A DNA stretch of 64,000 nt. It comes from Symsagittifera roscoffensis. Lineage: Eukaryota; Xenacoelomorpha; Acoela; Convolutidae. Made by a program: the position numbers and the translations under genes. This document shows positions 26,676 through 38,695 of this stretch, one piece after another. The notes beneath the pieces are model-generated. The model saw nothing but the letters and a program-made list of their open reading frames with translations, was not told where the DNA came from and ran no database searches. Each line of letters begins with the position of its first letter. The first letter of the stretch is position 1. Location: contig NC_087068.1 of the NCBI RefSeq assembly GCF_963678635.1, positions 3,162,001 through 3,226,000 on the forward strand, in the 5' to 3' direction.

Positions 26676-29600
26676 GTTATTCCTCACAGCCGGAATAAAC
26701 AAGAGTAGACAAAGGTACAAGATTCCAAGTTTCAACTAACTGTTCACCCCCCTAGTCAGTCTCCGCTGGTTCGTCCTCACAGCCAGAATAAGCAAGAGTA
26801 GACGAAGGTACAAGTTTCCAAGTTTCAACCAACTGTTCACCCTCCTAGTCAGTCTCCTTTGTTCGTCGTCACAGCCGGAATAAGCAAGAGTAGACGAAGG
26901 TACAAGTTTCCAAGTTTCAACTAACTATCCACCCCTCTAGTCAGTGTCCGCTGGTTCCTCCTCACAGCCGGAATAGGCAAGAGTAGAAAAAGGTACAAGT
27001 TTCCAAGTTGCAACTAACTATCCACCCCCCTAGTCAGTCTCCGCTGGTTCCTCCTCTCAGCCGGAACAGGCAAGAGTTGAAAAAGGTACAAGTTCCCAGG
27101 TTTCAACTAACTGTCCACCCCCCTAGTCAGACTCCGCTGGTTATTCCTCACAGCCGGAATAAGCAAGAGTAGACAAAGGTACAAGTTTCCAAGTTGCAAC
27201 CAACTATCCACACCCTAATCAGTCTCCGCTGGTTCGTCCTCACAGCCGGAATAAGCAAGAGTAGACAAAGGTACAAGTTTCCAAGTTTCAACTAACTATC
27301 CACCCCTCTAGTCAGTGTCCGCTGGTTCCTCCTCACAGCCGGAATAGGCAAGAGTAGAAAAAGGTACAAGTTTCCAAGTTGCAACTAACTATCCACCCCC
27401 CTAGCCAGTCTCCGCTGGTTCCTCCTCACAGCCGGAACAGGCAAGAGTTGAAAAAGGTACAAGTTCCCAGGTTTCAACTAACTGTCCACCCCCCTAGTCA
27501 GACTCCGCTGGTTATTCCTCACAGCCGGAATAAGCAAGAGTAGACAAAGGTACAAGTTTCCAAGTTGCAACCAACTATCCACCCCCTAATCAGTCTCCGC
27601 TGGTTCCTCCTCACAGCCGAAATAGGCAAGAGTAGAAAAAGGTACAAGTTTCCAAGTTTCAACTAATTGTCCACCCCCCTAGTCAGTCTCCGCTGGTTCC
27701 TCCTCACAGCCGAAATAGGCAAGAGTAGAAAAAGGTACAAGTTTCCAAGTTTCAACTAACTGTCCACCCCCCTAGTCAGTCTCCGCTGGTTCCTCCTCAC
27801 AGCCGGTGAAAGCAAGAGTAGACAAAGGTACAAGTTTTCAAGTTGCAACCAACTATTCACCCCCTAATCAGTCTCCGCTGGTTCCTCCTCTTAGCCGAAA
27901 TAGGCAAGAGTAGAAAAAAGTACAAGTTTCCAAGTTTCAACTAACTGTTCACCCCCCTAGTCAGTCTCCGCTGGTTCGTCCTCACAGCCGGAATAAGCAA
28001 GAGTAGACGAAGGTACAAGTTTCCAAGTTTCAACTAACTATCCACCCCTCTAGTCAGTGTCCGCTGGTTCCTCCTCACAGCCGGAATAGGCAAGAGTAGA
28101 AAAAGGTACAAGTTTCCAAGTTGCAACTAACTATCCACCCCCCTAGTCAGTCTCCGCTGGTTCCTCCTCACAGCCGGAACAGGCAAGAGTAGAAAAAGGT
28201 ACAAGTTCCCAGGTTTCAACTAACTGTCCACCCCCCTAGTCAGACTCCGCTGGTTGTTCCTCACAGCCGGAATAAGCAAGAGTAGACAAAGGTACAAGTT
28301 TCCAAGTTGCAACCAACTATCCACCCCCTAATCAGTCTCCGCTGGTTCCTCCTCACAGCCGAAATAGGCAAGAGTAGAAAAAAGTACAAGTTTCCAAGTT
28401 TCAACTAACTGTCCACCCCCCTAGTCAGTCTCCGCTGGTTCCTCCTCTCAGCCGGAATAAGCAAGAGTAGACAAAGGTACAAGTTTCCAAGTTGCAACCA
28501 ACTATCCACCCTCTAATCAGTCTCCGCTGGTTCCTCCTCACAGCCGAAATAGGCAAGAGTAGAAAAAAGTACAAGTTTCCAAGTTTCAACTAATTATCCA
28601 CCCCCTTAGTGAGTCTCCTCTGGTTCCTCCTCACAGTCGGAACAGGCAAGAGTAGAAAAAGGTACAAGTTCCCAGGTTTCAACTAACTGTCCACCCCCCT
28701 AGTCAGACTCCGCTGGTTATTCCTCACAACCGGAACAGGCAAGAGTAGAAAAAGGTACAAGTTCCCAGGTTTCAACTAACTGTCCACCCCCCTAGTCAGA
28801 CTCCGCTGGTTATTCCTCACAGCCGGAATAAGCAAGAGTAGACAAAGGTACAAGTTTCCAAGTTGCAACCAACTATCCACCCCCTAATCAGTCTCCGCTG
28901 GTTCCTCCTCACAGCCGAAATAGGCAAGAGTAGAAAAAAGTACAAGTTTCCAAGTTTCAACTAATTGTTCACCCCCCTAGTCAGTCTCCGCTGGTTCCTC
29001 CTCACAGCCGGAATAAGCAAGAGTAGACAAAGGTACAAGTTTCAAAGTTTCAACTAACTATCCACCCCTCTAGTCAGTGTCCGCTGGTTCCTCCTCACAG
29101 CCGGAATAGGCAAGAGTAGAAAAAGGTACAAGTTTCCAAGTTTCAACTAACTGTCCACCCCCCTAGTCAGTCTCCGCTGGTTCCTACTCACAGCCGGAAT
29201 AAGCAAGAGTAGACAAAGGTACAAGTTTCCAAGTTGCAACCAACTATCCACCCTCTAATCAGTCTCCGCTGGTTCCTCCTCACAGCCGAAATAGGCAAGA
29301 GTAGAAAAAAGTACAAGTTTCCAAGTTTCAACTAACTATCCACCCCCTTAGTGAGTCTCCGCTGGTTCCTCCTCACAGCCGGAATAGGCAAAAGTAGAAA
29401 AAAGTACAAGTTTCCAAGTTGCAACTAACTATCCACCCCCTAGTCAGTCTCCGCTGGTTCCTCCTCACAGCCGAAATAGGCAAGAGTAGAAAAAGGTACA
29501 AGTTTCCAAGTTTCAACTAACTGTCCACCCCCCTAGTCAGTCTCCGCTGGTTCTTCCTCACAGCCGGAATAAGCAAGAGTAGACAAAGGTACAAGTTTCC

Positions 29601-32600
29601 AAGTTGCAACCAACTATTCACCCCCTAATCAGTCTCCGCTGGTTCCTCCTCACAGCCGAAATAGGCAAGAGTAGAAAAAGGTACAAGTTTCCAAGTTTCA
29701 ACTAACTGTCCACCCCCCTAGTCAGTCTCCGCTGGTTCCTCCTCACAGCCGGAATAAGCAAGAGTAGACAAAGGTACAAGTTTCAAAGTTTCAACTAACT
29801 ATCCACCCCTCTAGTCAGTGTCCGCTGGTTCCTCCTCACAGCCGGAAAAGGCAAGAGTAGAATAAGGTACAAGTTTCCAAGTTTCAACTAACTGTCCACC
29901 CCCCTAGTCAGTCTCCGCTGGTTTCTCCTCACAGCCGGAATAAGCAAGAGAGGACAAAGGTACAAGTTTCCAAGTTGCAACCAACTATCCACCCTCTAAT
30001 CAGTCTCCGCTGGTTCCTCCTCACAGCCGAAATAGGCAAGAGTAGAAAAAAGTACAAGTTTCCAAGTTTCAACTAATTGTTCACCCCCCTAGTCAGTCTC
30101 CGCTGGTTCCTCCTCACAGCCGGAATAAGCAAGAGTAGACAAAGGTACAAGTTTCAAAGTTTCAACTAACTATCCACCCCTCTAGTCAGTGTCCGCTGGT
30201 TCCTCCTCACAGCCGGAATAGGCAAGAGTAGAAAAAGGTACAAGTTTCCAAGTTTCAACTAACTGTCCACCCCCCTAGTCAGTCTCCGCTGGTTCCTACT
30301 CACAGCCGGAATAAGCAAGAGTAGACAAAGGTACAAGTTTCCAAGTTGCAACCAACCATCCACCCTCTAATCAGTCTCCGCTGGTTCCTCCTCACAACCG
30401 AAATAGGCAAGAGTAGAAAAAAGTACAAGTTTCCAAGTTTCAACTAACTATCCACCCCCTTAGTGATTCTCCGCTGGTTCCTCCTCACAGCCGGAATAGG
30501 CAAAAGTAGAAAAAAGTACAAGTTTCCAAGTTGCAACTAACTATCCACCCCCTAGTCAGTCTCCGCTGGTTCCTCCTCACAGCCGAAATAGGCAAGAGTA
30601 GAAAAAGGTACAAGTTTCCAAGTTTCAACTAACTGTCCACCCCCCTAGTCAGTCTCCGCTGGTTCCTCCTCACAGCCGGAATAAGCAAGAGTAGACAAAG
30701 GTACAAGTTTCCAAGTTGCAACCAACTATTCACCCCCTAATCAGTCTCCGCTGGTTCCTCCTCACAGCCGAAATAGGCAAGAGTAGAAAAAAGTACAAGT
30801 TTCCAAGTTTCAACTAACTGTTCACCCCCCTAGTCAGTCTCCGCTGGTTCGTCCTCACAGCCGGAATAAGCAAGAGTAGACGAAGGTACAAGTTTCCAAG
30901 TTTCAACTAACTATCCACCCCTCTAGTCAGTGTCCGCTGGTTCCTCCTCACAGCCGGAATAGGCAAGAGTAGAAAAAGGTACAAGTTTCCAAGTTGCAAC
31001 TAACTATCCACCCCCCTAGTCAGTCTCCGCTGGTTCCTCCTCACAGCCGGAACAGGCAAGAGTAGAAAAAGGTACAAGTTCCCAGGTTTCAACTAACTGT
31101 CCACCCCCCTAGTCAGACTCCGCTGGTTATTCCTCACAGCCGGAATAAGCAAGAGTAGACAAAGGTACAAGTTTCCAAGTTTCAACTAACTGTTCACCCC
31201 CCTAGTCAGTCTCCGCTGGTTCGTCCTCACAGCCGGAATAAGCAAGAGTAGAAAAAGGTACAAGTTCCCAGGTTTCAACTAACTGTCCACCCCCCTAGTC
31301 AGACTCCGCTGGTTCCTCCTCACAGCCGGAACAGGCAAGAGTAGAAAAAGGTACAAGTTCCCAGGTTTCAACTAACTGTCCACCCCCCTAGTCAGACTCC
31401 GCTGGTTATTCCTCACAGCCGGAATAAGCAAGAGTAGACAAAGGTACAAGTTTCCAAGTTTCAACTAACTGTTCACCCCCCTAGTCAGTCTCCGCTGGTT
31501 CGTCCTCACAGCCGGAATAAGCAAGAGTAGAAAAAGATACAAGTTCCCAGGTTTCAACTAACTATCCACCCCTCTAGTCAGTGTCCGCTGGTTCCTCCTC
31601 ACAGCCGGAATAGGCAAGAGTAGAAAAAGGTACAAGTTTCCAAGTTGCAACTAACTATCCACCCCCCTAGTCAGTCTCCGCGGGTTCCTCCTCACAGCCG
31701 GAACAGGCAAGAGTAGAAAAAGGTACAAGTTACCAGGTTTCAACTAACTGTCCACCCCCCTAGTCAGACTCCGCTGGTTATTCCTCACAGCCGGAATAAG
31801 CAAGAGTAGACAAAGGTACAAGTTTCCAAGTTGCAACCAACTATCCACCCCCTAATCAGACTCCGCTGGTTCCTCCTCACAGCCGAAATAGGCAAGAGTA
31901 GAAAAAAGTACAAGTTTCCAAATTTCAACTAACTGTCCACCCCCCTAGTCAGTCTCCGCTGGTTCCTCCTCACAGCCGGAATAAGCAAGAGTAGACAAAG
32001 GTACAAGTTTCCAAGTTGCAACCAACTATCCACCCTCTAATCAGTCTCCGCTGGTTCCTCCTCACAGCCGGAACAGGCAAGAGTAGAAAAAGGTACAAGT
32101 TCCCAGGTTTCAACTAACTGTCCACCCCCCTAGTCAGACTCCGCTGGTTATTCCTCACAGCCGGAATAAGCAAGAGTAGACAAAGGTACAAGTTTCCAAG
32201 TTTCAACTAACTGTTCACCCCCCTAGTCAGTCTCCGCTGGTTCGTCCTCACAGACGGAATAAGCAAGAGTAGACGAAGGTACAAGTTTCCAAGTTTCAAC
32301 TAACTATCCACCCCTCTAGTCAGTGTCCGCTGGTTCCTCTTCACAGCCGGAATAGGCAAGAGTAGAAAAAGGTACAAGTTTCCAAGTTGCAACTAACTAT
32401 CCACCCCCCTAGTCAGTCTCCGCTGGTTCCTCCTCACAGCCGGAACAGGCAAGAGTAGAAAAAGGTACAAGTTCCCAGGTTTCAACTAACTGTCCACCCC
32501 CCTAGTCAGACTCCGCTGGTTATTCCTCACAGCCGGAATAAGCAAGAGTAGACAAAGGTACAAGTTTCCAAGTTGCAACCACTATCCACCCCCTAATCAG

Positions 32601-35293
32601 ACTCCGCTGGTTCCTCCTCACAGCCGAAATAGGCAAGAGTAGAAAAAAGTACAAGTTTCCAAATTTCAACTAACTGTCCACCCCCCTAGTCACCCTCCGC
32701 TGGTTCCTCCTCACAGCCGGAATAAGCAAGAGTAGACAAAGGTACAAGTTTCCAAGTTGCAACCAACTATCCACCCTCTAATCAGTCTCCGCTGGTTCCT
32801 CCTCACAGCCGGAATAGGCAAAAGTAGAAAAAAGTTCAAGTTTCCAAGTTGCAACTAACTATCCACCCCCTAGTCAGTCTCCGCTGGTTCCTCCTCACAG
32901 CCGAAATAGGCAAGAGTAGAAAAAAGTACAAGTTTCCAAGTTTCAACTAACTATCCACCCCCTTAGTGAGTCTCCGCTGGTTCCTCCTCACAGCCGGAAC
33001 AGGCAAGAGTAGAAAAAGGTACAAGTTCCCAGGTTTCAACTAACTGTCCACCCCCCTAGTCAGACTCCGCTGGTTATTCCTCACAGCCGGAACAGGCAAG
33101 AGTAGAAAAAGGTACAAGTTCCCAGGTTACAACTAACTGTCCACCCCCCTAGTCAGACTCCGCTGGTTATTCCTCACAGCCGGAATAAGCAAGAGTAGAC
33201 AAAGGTACAAGTTTCCAAGTTGCAACCAACTATCCACCCCCTAATCAGTCTCCGCTGGTTCCTCCTCACAGCCGAAATAGGCAAGAGTAGAAAAAAGTAC
33301 AAGTTTCCAAGTTTCAACTAATTGTTCACCCCCCTAGTCAGTCTCCGCTGGTTCCTCCTCACAGCCGGAATAAGCAAGAGTAGACAAAGGTACAAGTTTC
33401 AAAGTTTCAACTAACTATCCACCCCTCTAGTCAGTGTCCGCTGGTTCCTCCTCACAGCCGGAATAGGCAAGAGTAGAAAAAGGTACAAGTTTCCAAGTTT
33501 CAAATAACTGTCCACCCCCCTATTCAGTCTCCGCTGGTTCCTCCTAACAGCCGGAATAAGCAAGAGTAGACAAAGGTACAAGTTTCCAAGTTGCAACCAA
33601 CTATCCACCCTCTAATCAGTCTCCGCTGGTTCCTCCTCACAGCCGAAATAGGCAAGAGTAGAAAAAAAGTACAAGTTTCCAAGTTGCAACCAACTATTCA
33701 CCCCCTAATCAGTCTCCGCTGGTTCCTCCTCACAGCCGAAATAGGCAAGAGTAGAAAAAAGTTCAAGTTTCCAAGTTTCAACTAACTGTTCACCCCCTAG
33801 TCAGTCTCCGCTGGTTCGTCCTCACAGCCGGAATAAGCAAGAGTAGACGAAGGTACAAGTTTCCAAGTTTCAACTAACTATCCACCCCCCTAGTCAGTCT
33901 CCGCTGGTTCCTCCTCACAGCCGGAATAAGCAAGAGTAGACAAAGGTACAAGTTTCCAAGTTGCAACCAACTATTCACCCCATAATCAGTCTCCGCTGGT
34001 TCCTCCTCACAGCCGAAATAGGCAAGAGTAGAAAAAAGTACAAGTTTCCAAGATTCAACTAACTGTTCACCCCCCTAGTCAGTCTCCGCTGGTTCGTCCT
34101 CACAGCCGGAATAAGCAAGAGTAGACGAAGGTACAAGTTTCCAAGTTTCAACTAACTATCCACCCCTCTAGTCAGTGTCCGCTGGTTCCTCCTCACAGCC
34201 GGAATAGGCAAGAGTAGAAAAAGGTACAAGTTTCCAAGTTGCAACTAACTATCCACCCCCCTAGTCAGTATCCGCTGGTTCCTCCTCACAGCCGGAAAAG
34301 GCAAGAGTAGAAAAAGGTACAAGTTCCCAGGTTTCAACTAACTGTCCACCCCCCTAGTCAGACTCCGCTGGTTATTCCTCACAGCCGGAATAAGCAAGAG
34401 TAGACAAAGGTACAAGTTTCCAAGTTGCAACCAACTATTCACCCCCTAATCAGTCTCCGCTGGTTCCTCCTCACAGCCGAAATAGGCAAGAGTAGAAAAA
34501 AGTACAAGTTTCCAAGTTTCAACTAACTGTTCACCCCCCTAGTCAGTCTCCGCTGGTTCGTCCTCACAGCCGGAATAAGCAAGAGTAGACGAAGGTACAA
34601 GTTTCCAAGTTTCAACTAACTATCCACCCCTCTAGTCAGTGTCCGCTGGTTCCTCCTCACAGCCGGAATAGGCAAGAGTAGAAAAAGGTACAAGTTTCCA
34701 AGTTGCAACTAACTATCCACCCCCCTAGTCAGTATCCGCTGGTTCCTCCTCACAGCCGGAAAAGGCAAGAGTAGAAAAAGGTACAAGTTCCCAGGTTTCA
34801 ACCAACTATCCACCCCCTAATCAGTCTCCGCTGGTTCCTCCTCACAGCCGAAATAGGCAAGAGTAGACGAAGGTACAAGTTTCCAAGTTTCAACCAACTA
34901 TCCGCCCTCTAATCAGTCTCCGCTGGTTCCTCCTCACAGCCGGAATAAGCAAGAGTAGACAAAGGTACAAGTTTCCAAGTTGCAACCAACTATCCACCCT
35001 CTAATCAGTCTCCGCTGGTTCCTCCTCACAGCCGAAATAGGCAAGAGTAGAAAAAAGTACAAGTTTCCAAGTTTCAACTAATTATCCACCCCCTTAGTGA
35101 GTCTCCGCTGGTTCCTCCTCACAGCCGGAACAGGCAAGAGTAGAAAAAGGTACAAGTTCCCAGGTTTCAACTAACTGTCCACCCCCCTAGTCAGACTCCG
35201 CTGGTTATTCCTCACAGCCGGAACAGGCAAGAGTAGAAAAAGGTACAAGTTCCCAGGTTTCAACTAACTGTCCACCCCCCTAGTCAGAATCCG

Positions 35294-36497
35294 CTGGTTA
35301 TTCCTCACAGCCGGAATAAGCAAGAGTAGACAAAGGTACAAGTTTCCAAGTTGCAACCAACTATCCACCCCCTAATCAGTCTCCGCTGGTTCCTCCTCAC
35401 AGCCGAAATAGGCAAGAGTAGAAAAAAGTACAAGTTTCCAAGTTTCAACTAATTGTTCACCCCCCTAGTCAGTCTCCGCTGGTTCCTCCTCACAGCCGGA
35501 ATAAGCGAGAGTAGACAAAGGTACAAGTTTCAAAGTTTCAACTAACTATCCACCCCTCTAGTCAGTGTCCGCTGGTTCCTCCTCACAGCCGGAAAAGGCA
35601 AGAGTAGAAAAAGGTACAAGTTTCCAAGTTTCAACTAACTGTCCACCCCCCTAGTCAGTCTCCGCTGGTTTCTCCTCACAGCCGGAATAAGCAAGAGAGG
35701 ACAAAGGTACAAGTTTCCAAGTTGCAACCAACTATCCACCCTCTAATCAGTCTCCGCTGGTTCCTCCTCACAGCCGAAATAGGCAGAGTAGAAAAAAGTA
35801 CAAGTTTCCAAGTTTCAACTAACTATCCACCCCCTTAGTGAGTCTCCGCTGGTTCCTCCTCACAGCCGGAATAGGCAAAAGTAGAAAAATTACAAGTTTC
35901 CAAGTTGCAACTAACTATCCACCCCCTAGTCAGTCTCCGCTGGTTCCTCCTCACAGCCGAAATAGGCAAGAGTAGAAAAAGGTACAAGTTTCCAAGTTTC
36001 AACTAACTGTCCACCCCCCTAGTCAGTCTCCGCTGGTTCCTCCTCACAGCCGGAATAAGCAAGAGTAGACAAAGGTACAAGTTTCCAAGTTGCAACCAAC
36101 TATTCACCCCCTAATCAGTCTCCGCTGGTTCCTCCTCACAGCCGAAATAGGCAAGAGTAGAAAAAAGTACAAGTTTCCAAGTTTCAACTAACTGTTCACC
36201 CCCCTAGTCAGTCTCCGCTGGTTCGTCCTCACAGCCGGAATAAGCAAGAGTAGACGAAGGTACAAGTTTCCAAGTTTCAACTAACTATCCACCCCTCTAG
36301 TCAGTGTCCGCTGGTTCCTCCTCACAGCCGGAATAGGCAAGAGTAGAAAAAGGTACAAGTTTCCAAGTTGCAACTAACTATCCACCCCCCTAGTCAGTCT
36401 CCGCTGGTTGCCCCTCACAGCCGGAATAAGCAAGAGTAGACAAAGGTACAAGTTCCCAGGTTTCAACTAACTGTCCACCCCCCTAGTCAGACTCCGC
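35294..36497. repeat. 13-monomer higher-order repeat, distant copy
   Basis: The interval between marker monomers near 35294 and 36497 is about 1203 bases and thirteen monomers. The order of types agrees with the units at 24268 to 26675. The penultimate monomer differs: instead of GGAACAGG it reads TTGCCCCTCACAGCC followed by GGAATAAGC with TTCCCAGG. A neighbouring interval, about 33165 to 34366, is also thirteen monomers long but has a rearranged middle. Confidence 0.75.
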
Positions 36498-38399
36498 TGG
36501 TTATTCCTCACAGCCGGAATAAGCAAGAGTAGACAAAGGTACAAGTTTCCAAGTTTCAACTAACTGTTCACCCCCCTAGTCAGTCTCCGCTGGTTCGTCC
36601 TCACAGCCGGAATAAGCAAGAGTAGACAAAGGTACAAGTTTCCAAGTTTCAACTAACTGTTCACCCCCCTAGTCAGTCTCCGCTGGTTCGTCCTCACAGC
36701 CGGAATAAGCAAGAGTAGACAAAGGTACAAGTTTCCAAGTTTCAACTAACTATCCCCCCCTCTAGTCAGTGTCAGCTGGTTCCTCCTCACAGCCGAAATA
36801 GGCAAGAGTAGAAAAAGGTACAAGTTTCCAAGTTGCAACTAACTATCCACCCCCCTAGTCAGTCTCCGCTGGTTCCTCCTCACAGCCGGAACAGGCAAGA
36901 GTAGAAAAAGGTACAAGTTCCCAGGTTTCAACTAACTGTCCACCCCCCTAGTCAGACTCCGCTGGTTATTCCTCACAGCCGGAATAAGCAAGAGTAGACA
37001 AAGGTACAAATTTCCAAGTTGCAACCAACTATCCACCCCCTAATCAGTCTCCGCTGGTTCCTCCTCACAGCCGAAATAGGCAAGAGTAGAAAAAAGTACA
37101 AGTTTCCAAGTTTCAACTAATTGTTCACCCTCCTAGTCAGTCTCCGCTGGTTCCTCCTCACAGCCGGAATAAACAAGAGTAGACAAAGGTACAAGTTTCA
37201 AAGTTTCAACTAACTATCCACCCCTCTAGTCAGTGTCCGCTGGTTCCTCCTCACAGCCGAAATAGGCAAGAGTAGAAAAAGGTACAAGTTTCCAAGTTTC
37301 AACTAATTGTTCACCCCCCTAGTCAGTCTCCGCTGGTTCCTCCTCACAGCCGGAATAAGCAAGAGTAGACAAAGGTACAAGTTTCAAAGTTTCAACTAAC
37401 TATCCACCCCCCTAGTCAGTCTCCGCTGGTTCCTCCTCACAGCCGGAATAAGCAAGAGTAGACAAAGGTACAAGTTTCCAAGTTGCAACCAACTATCCAC
37501 CCTCTAATCAGTCTCCGCTGGTTCCTCCTCACAGCCGAAATAGGCAAGAGTAGAAAAAAGTACAAGTTTCCAAGTTTCAACTAATTATCCACCCCCTTAG
37601 TGAGTCTCCGCTGGTTCCTCCTCACAGCCGGAATAGGCAAAAGTAGAAAAAAGTACAAGTTTCCAAGTTGCAACTAACTATCCACCCCCTAGTCAGTCTC
37701 CGCTGGTTCCTCCTCACAGCCGAAATAGGCAAGAGTAGAAAAAGGTACAAGTTTCCAAGTTTCAACTAACTGTCCACCCCCCTAGTCAGTCTCCGCTGGT
37801 TCCTCTTCACAGCCGGAATAAGCAAGAGTAGACAAAGGTACAAGTTTCCAAGTTGCAACCAACTATTCACCCCCTAATCAGTCTCCGCTGGTTCCGCCTC
37901 ACAGCCGAAATAGGCAAGAGTAGAAAAAAGTACAAGTTTCCAAGTTTCAACTAACTGTTCACCCCCCTAGTCAGTCTCCGCTGGTTCGTCCTCACAGCCG
38001 GAATAAGCAAGAGTAGACGAAGGTACAAGTTTCCAAGTTTCAACTAACTATCCACCCCTCTAGTCAGTGTACGCTGGTTCCTCCTCACAGCCGGAATAGG
38101 CAAGAGTAGAAAAAGGTACAAGTTTCCAAGTTGCAACTAACTATCCACCCCCCTAGTCAGTCTCCGCTGGTTGCCCCTCACAGCCGAAATAGGCAAGAGT
38201 AGAAAAAGGTACAACTTTCCAAGTTTCAACTAACTGTCCACCCCCCTAGTCAGTCTCCGCTGGTTCCTCCTCACAGCCGGAATAAGCAAGAGTAGACAAA
38301 GGTACAAGTTTCCAAGTTTCAACTAACTGTCCACCCCCCTAGTCAGTCTCCGCTGGTTCCTCCTCACAGCCGAAATAGGCAAGAGTAGAAAAAGGTACA

Positions 38400-38695
38400 A
38401 TTTTCCAAGTTTCAACTAACTATCCACCCCCCTAGTCAGTCTCCGCTGGTTCCTCCTCACAGCCGGAATAGGCAAGAGTAGAAAAAGGTACAAGTTTCCA
38501 AGTTGCAACTAGCTATCCACCCCTCTAGTCAGTCTCCGCTGGTTCCTCCTCACAGTCGGAATAGGCAAGAGTAGAAAAAGGTACAATTTTCCAAGTTGGA
38601 ATTAACTATTCACCCCCTAGTCAATCTCCGCTGGTTCCTCCGCACAGCCGGAATAGTCAAGAGTAGAAAAAAGTACATTTTATCAAGTTGGAACT
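38400..38695. repeat. Right junction of the satellite array
   Basis: The last three monomers are more diverged than those inside the array. The final one reads AAGTACATTTTATCAAGTTG and stops at GGAACTC, where AT-rich single-copy sequence begins. The CATTTTATCAAGTTG variant is otherwise found only in the first 3.5 kb of the window (for example near 129, 410, 500, 1335, 1415, 2345, 3085 and 3445). No transposon end or target duplication is visible at the junction. Confidence 0.7.

Larger units (their letters stand above)
1..38695. repeat. Tandem satellite array, ~93-bp monomer, ~415 copies
   Basis: The same block recurs without interruption from the first base to about 38695. Anchoring on GGTTCCTCCTCACAGCCGG, successive copies start 93 bases apart near the left end (for example 182, 275, 368); many copies are 92 bases because one C is missing from the CCACCCCCCTAG run. 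Each monomer holds the anchor, an AAGAGTAGAAAAAGGTAC block with an A-tract, a CAAGTTTCCAAGTTTCAAC block (or GTTGCAAC, a perfect 8-bp palindrome), a C-run and a CAGTCTCCGCTG end. Monomers fall into types set by linked differences: GGAATAGG, GGAATAAGC with GACAAAGG, GAAATAGG, GGAACAGG with TTCCCAGG, TTCG with GACGAAGG, and GTTATTCC. No unrelated insertion is seen. The array is open at the left edge of the window. A structural role such as (peri)centromeric DNA is possible but is inference only. Confidence 0.97.

Noticed and set aside
1-38695. CRISPR-like array of direct repeats
   Set aside because: The whole 93-bp unit is repeated; there are no unique spacers, and the genome is eukaryotic.
1-38695. 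Hammerhead ribozyme in the monomer
   Set aside because: The minus strand has CTGACTAG but not the CTGATGAG and GAAA core with flanking stems.
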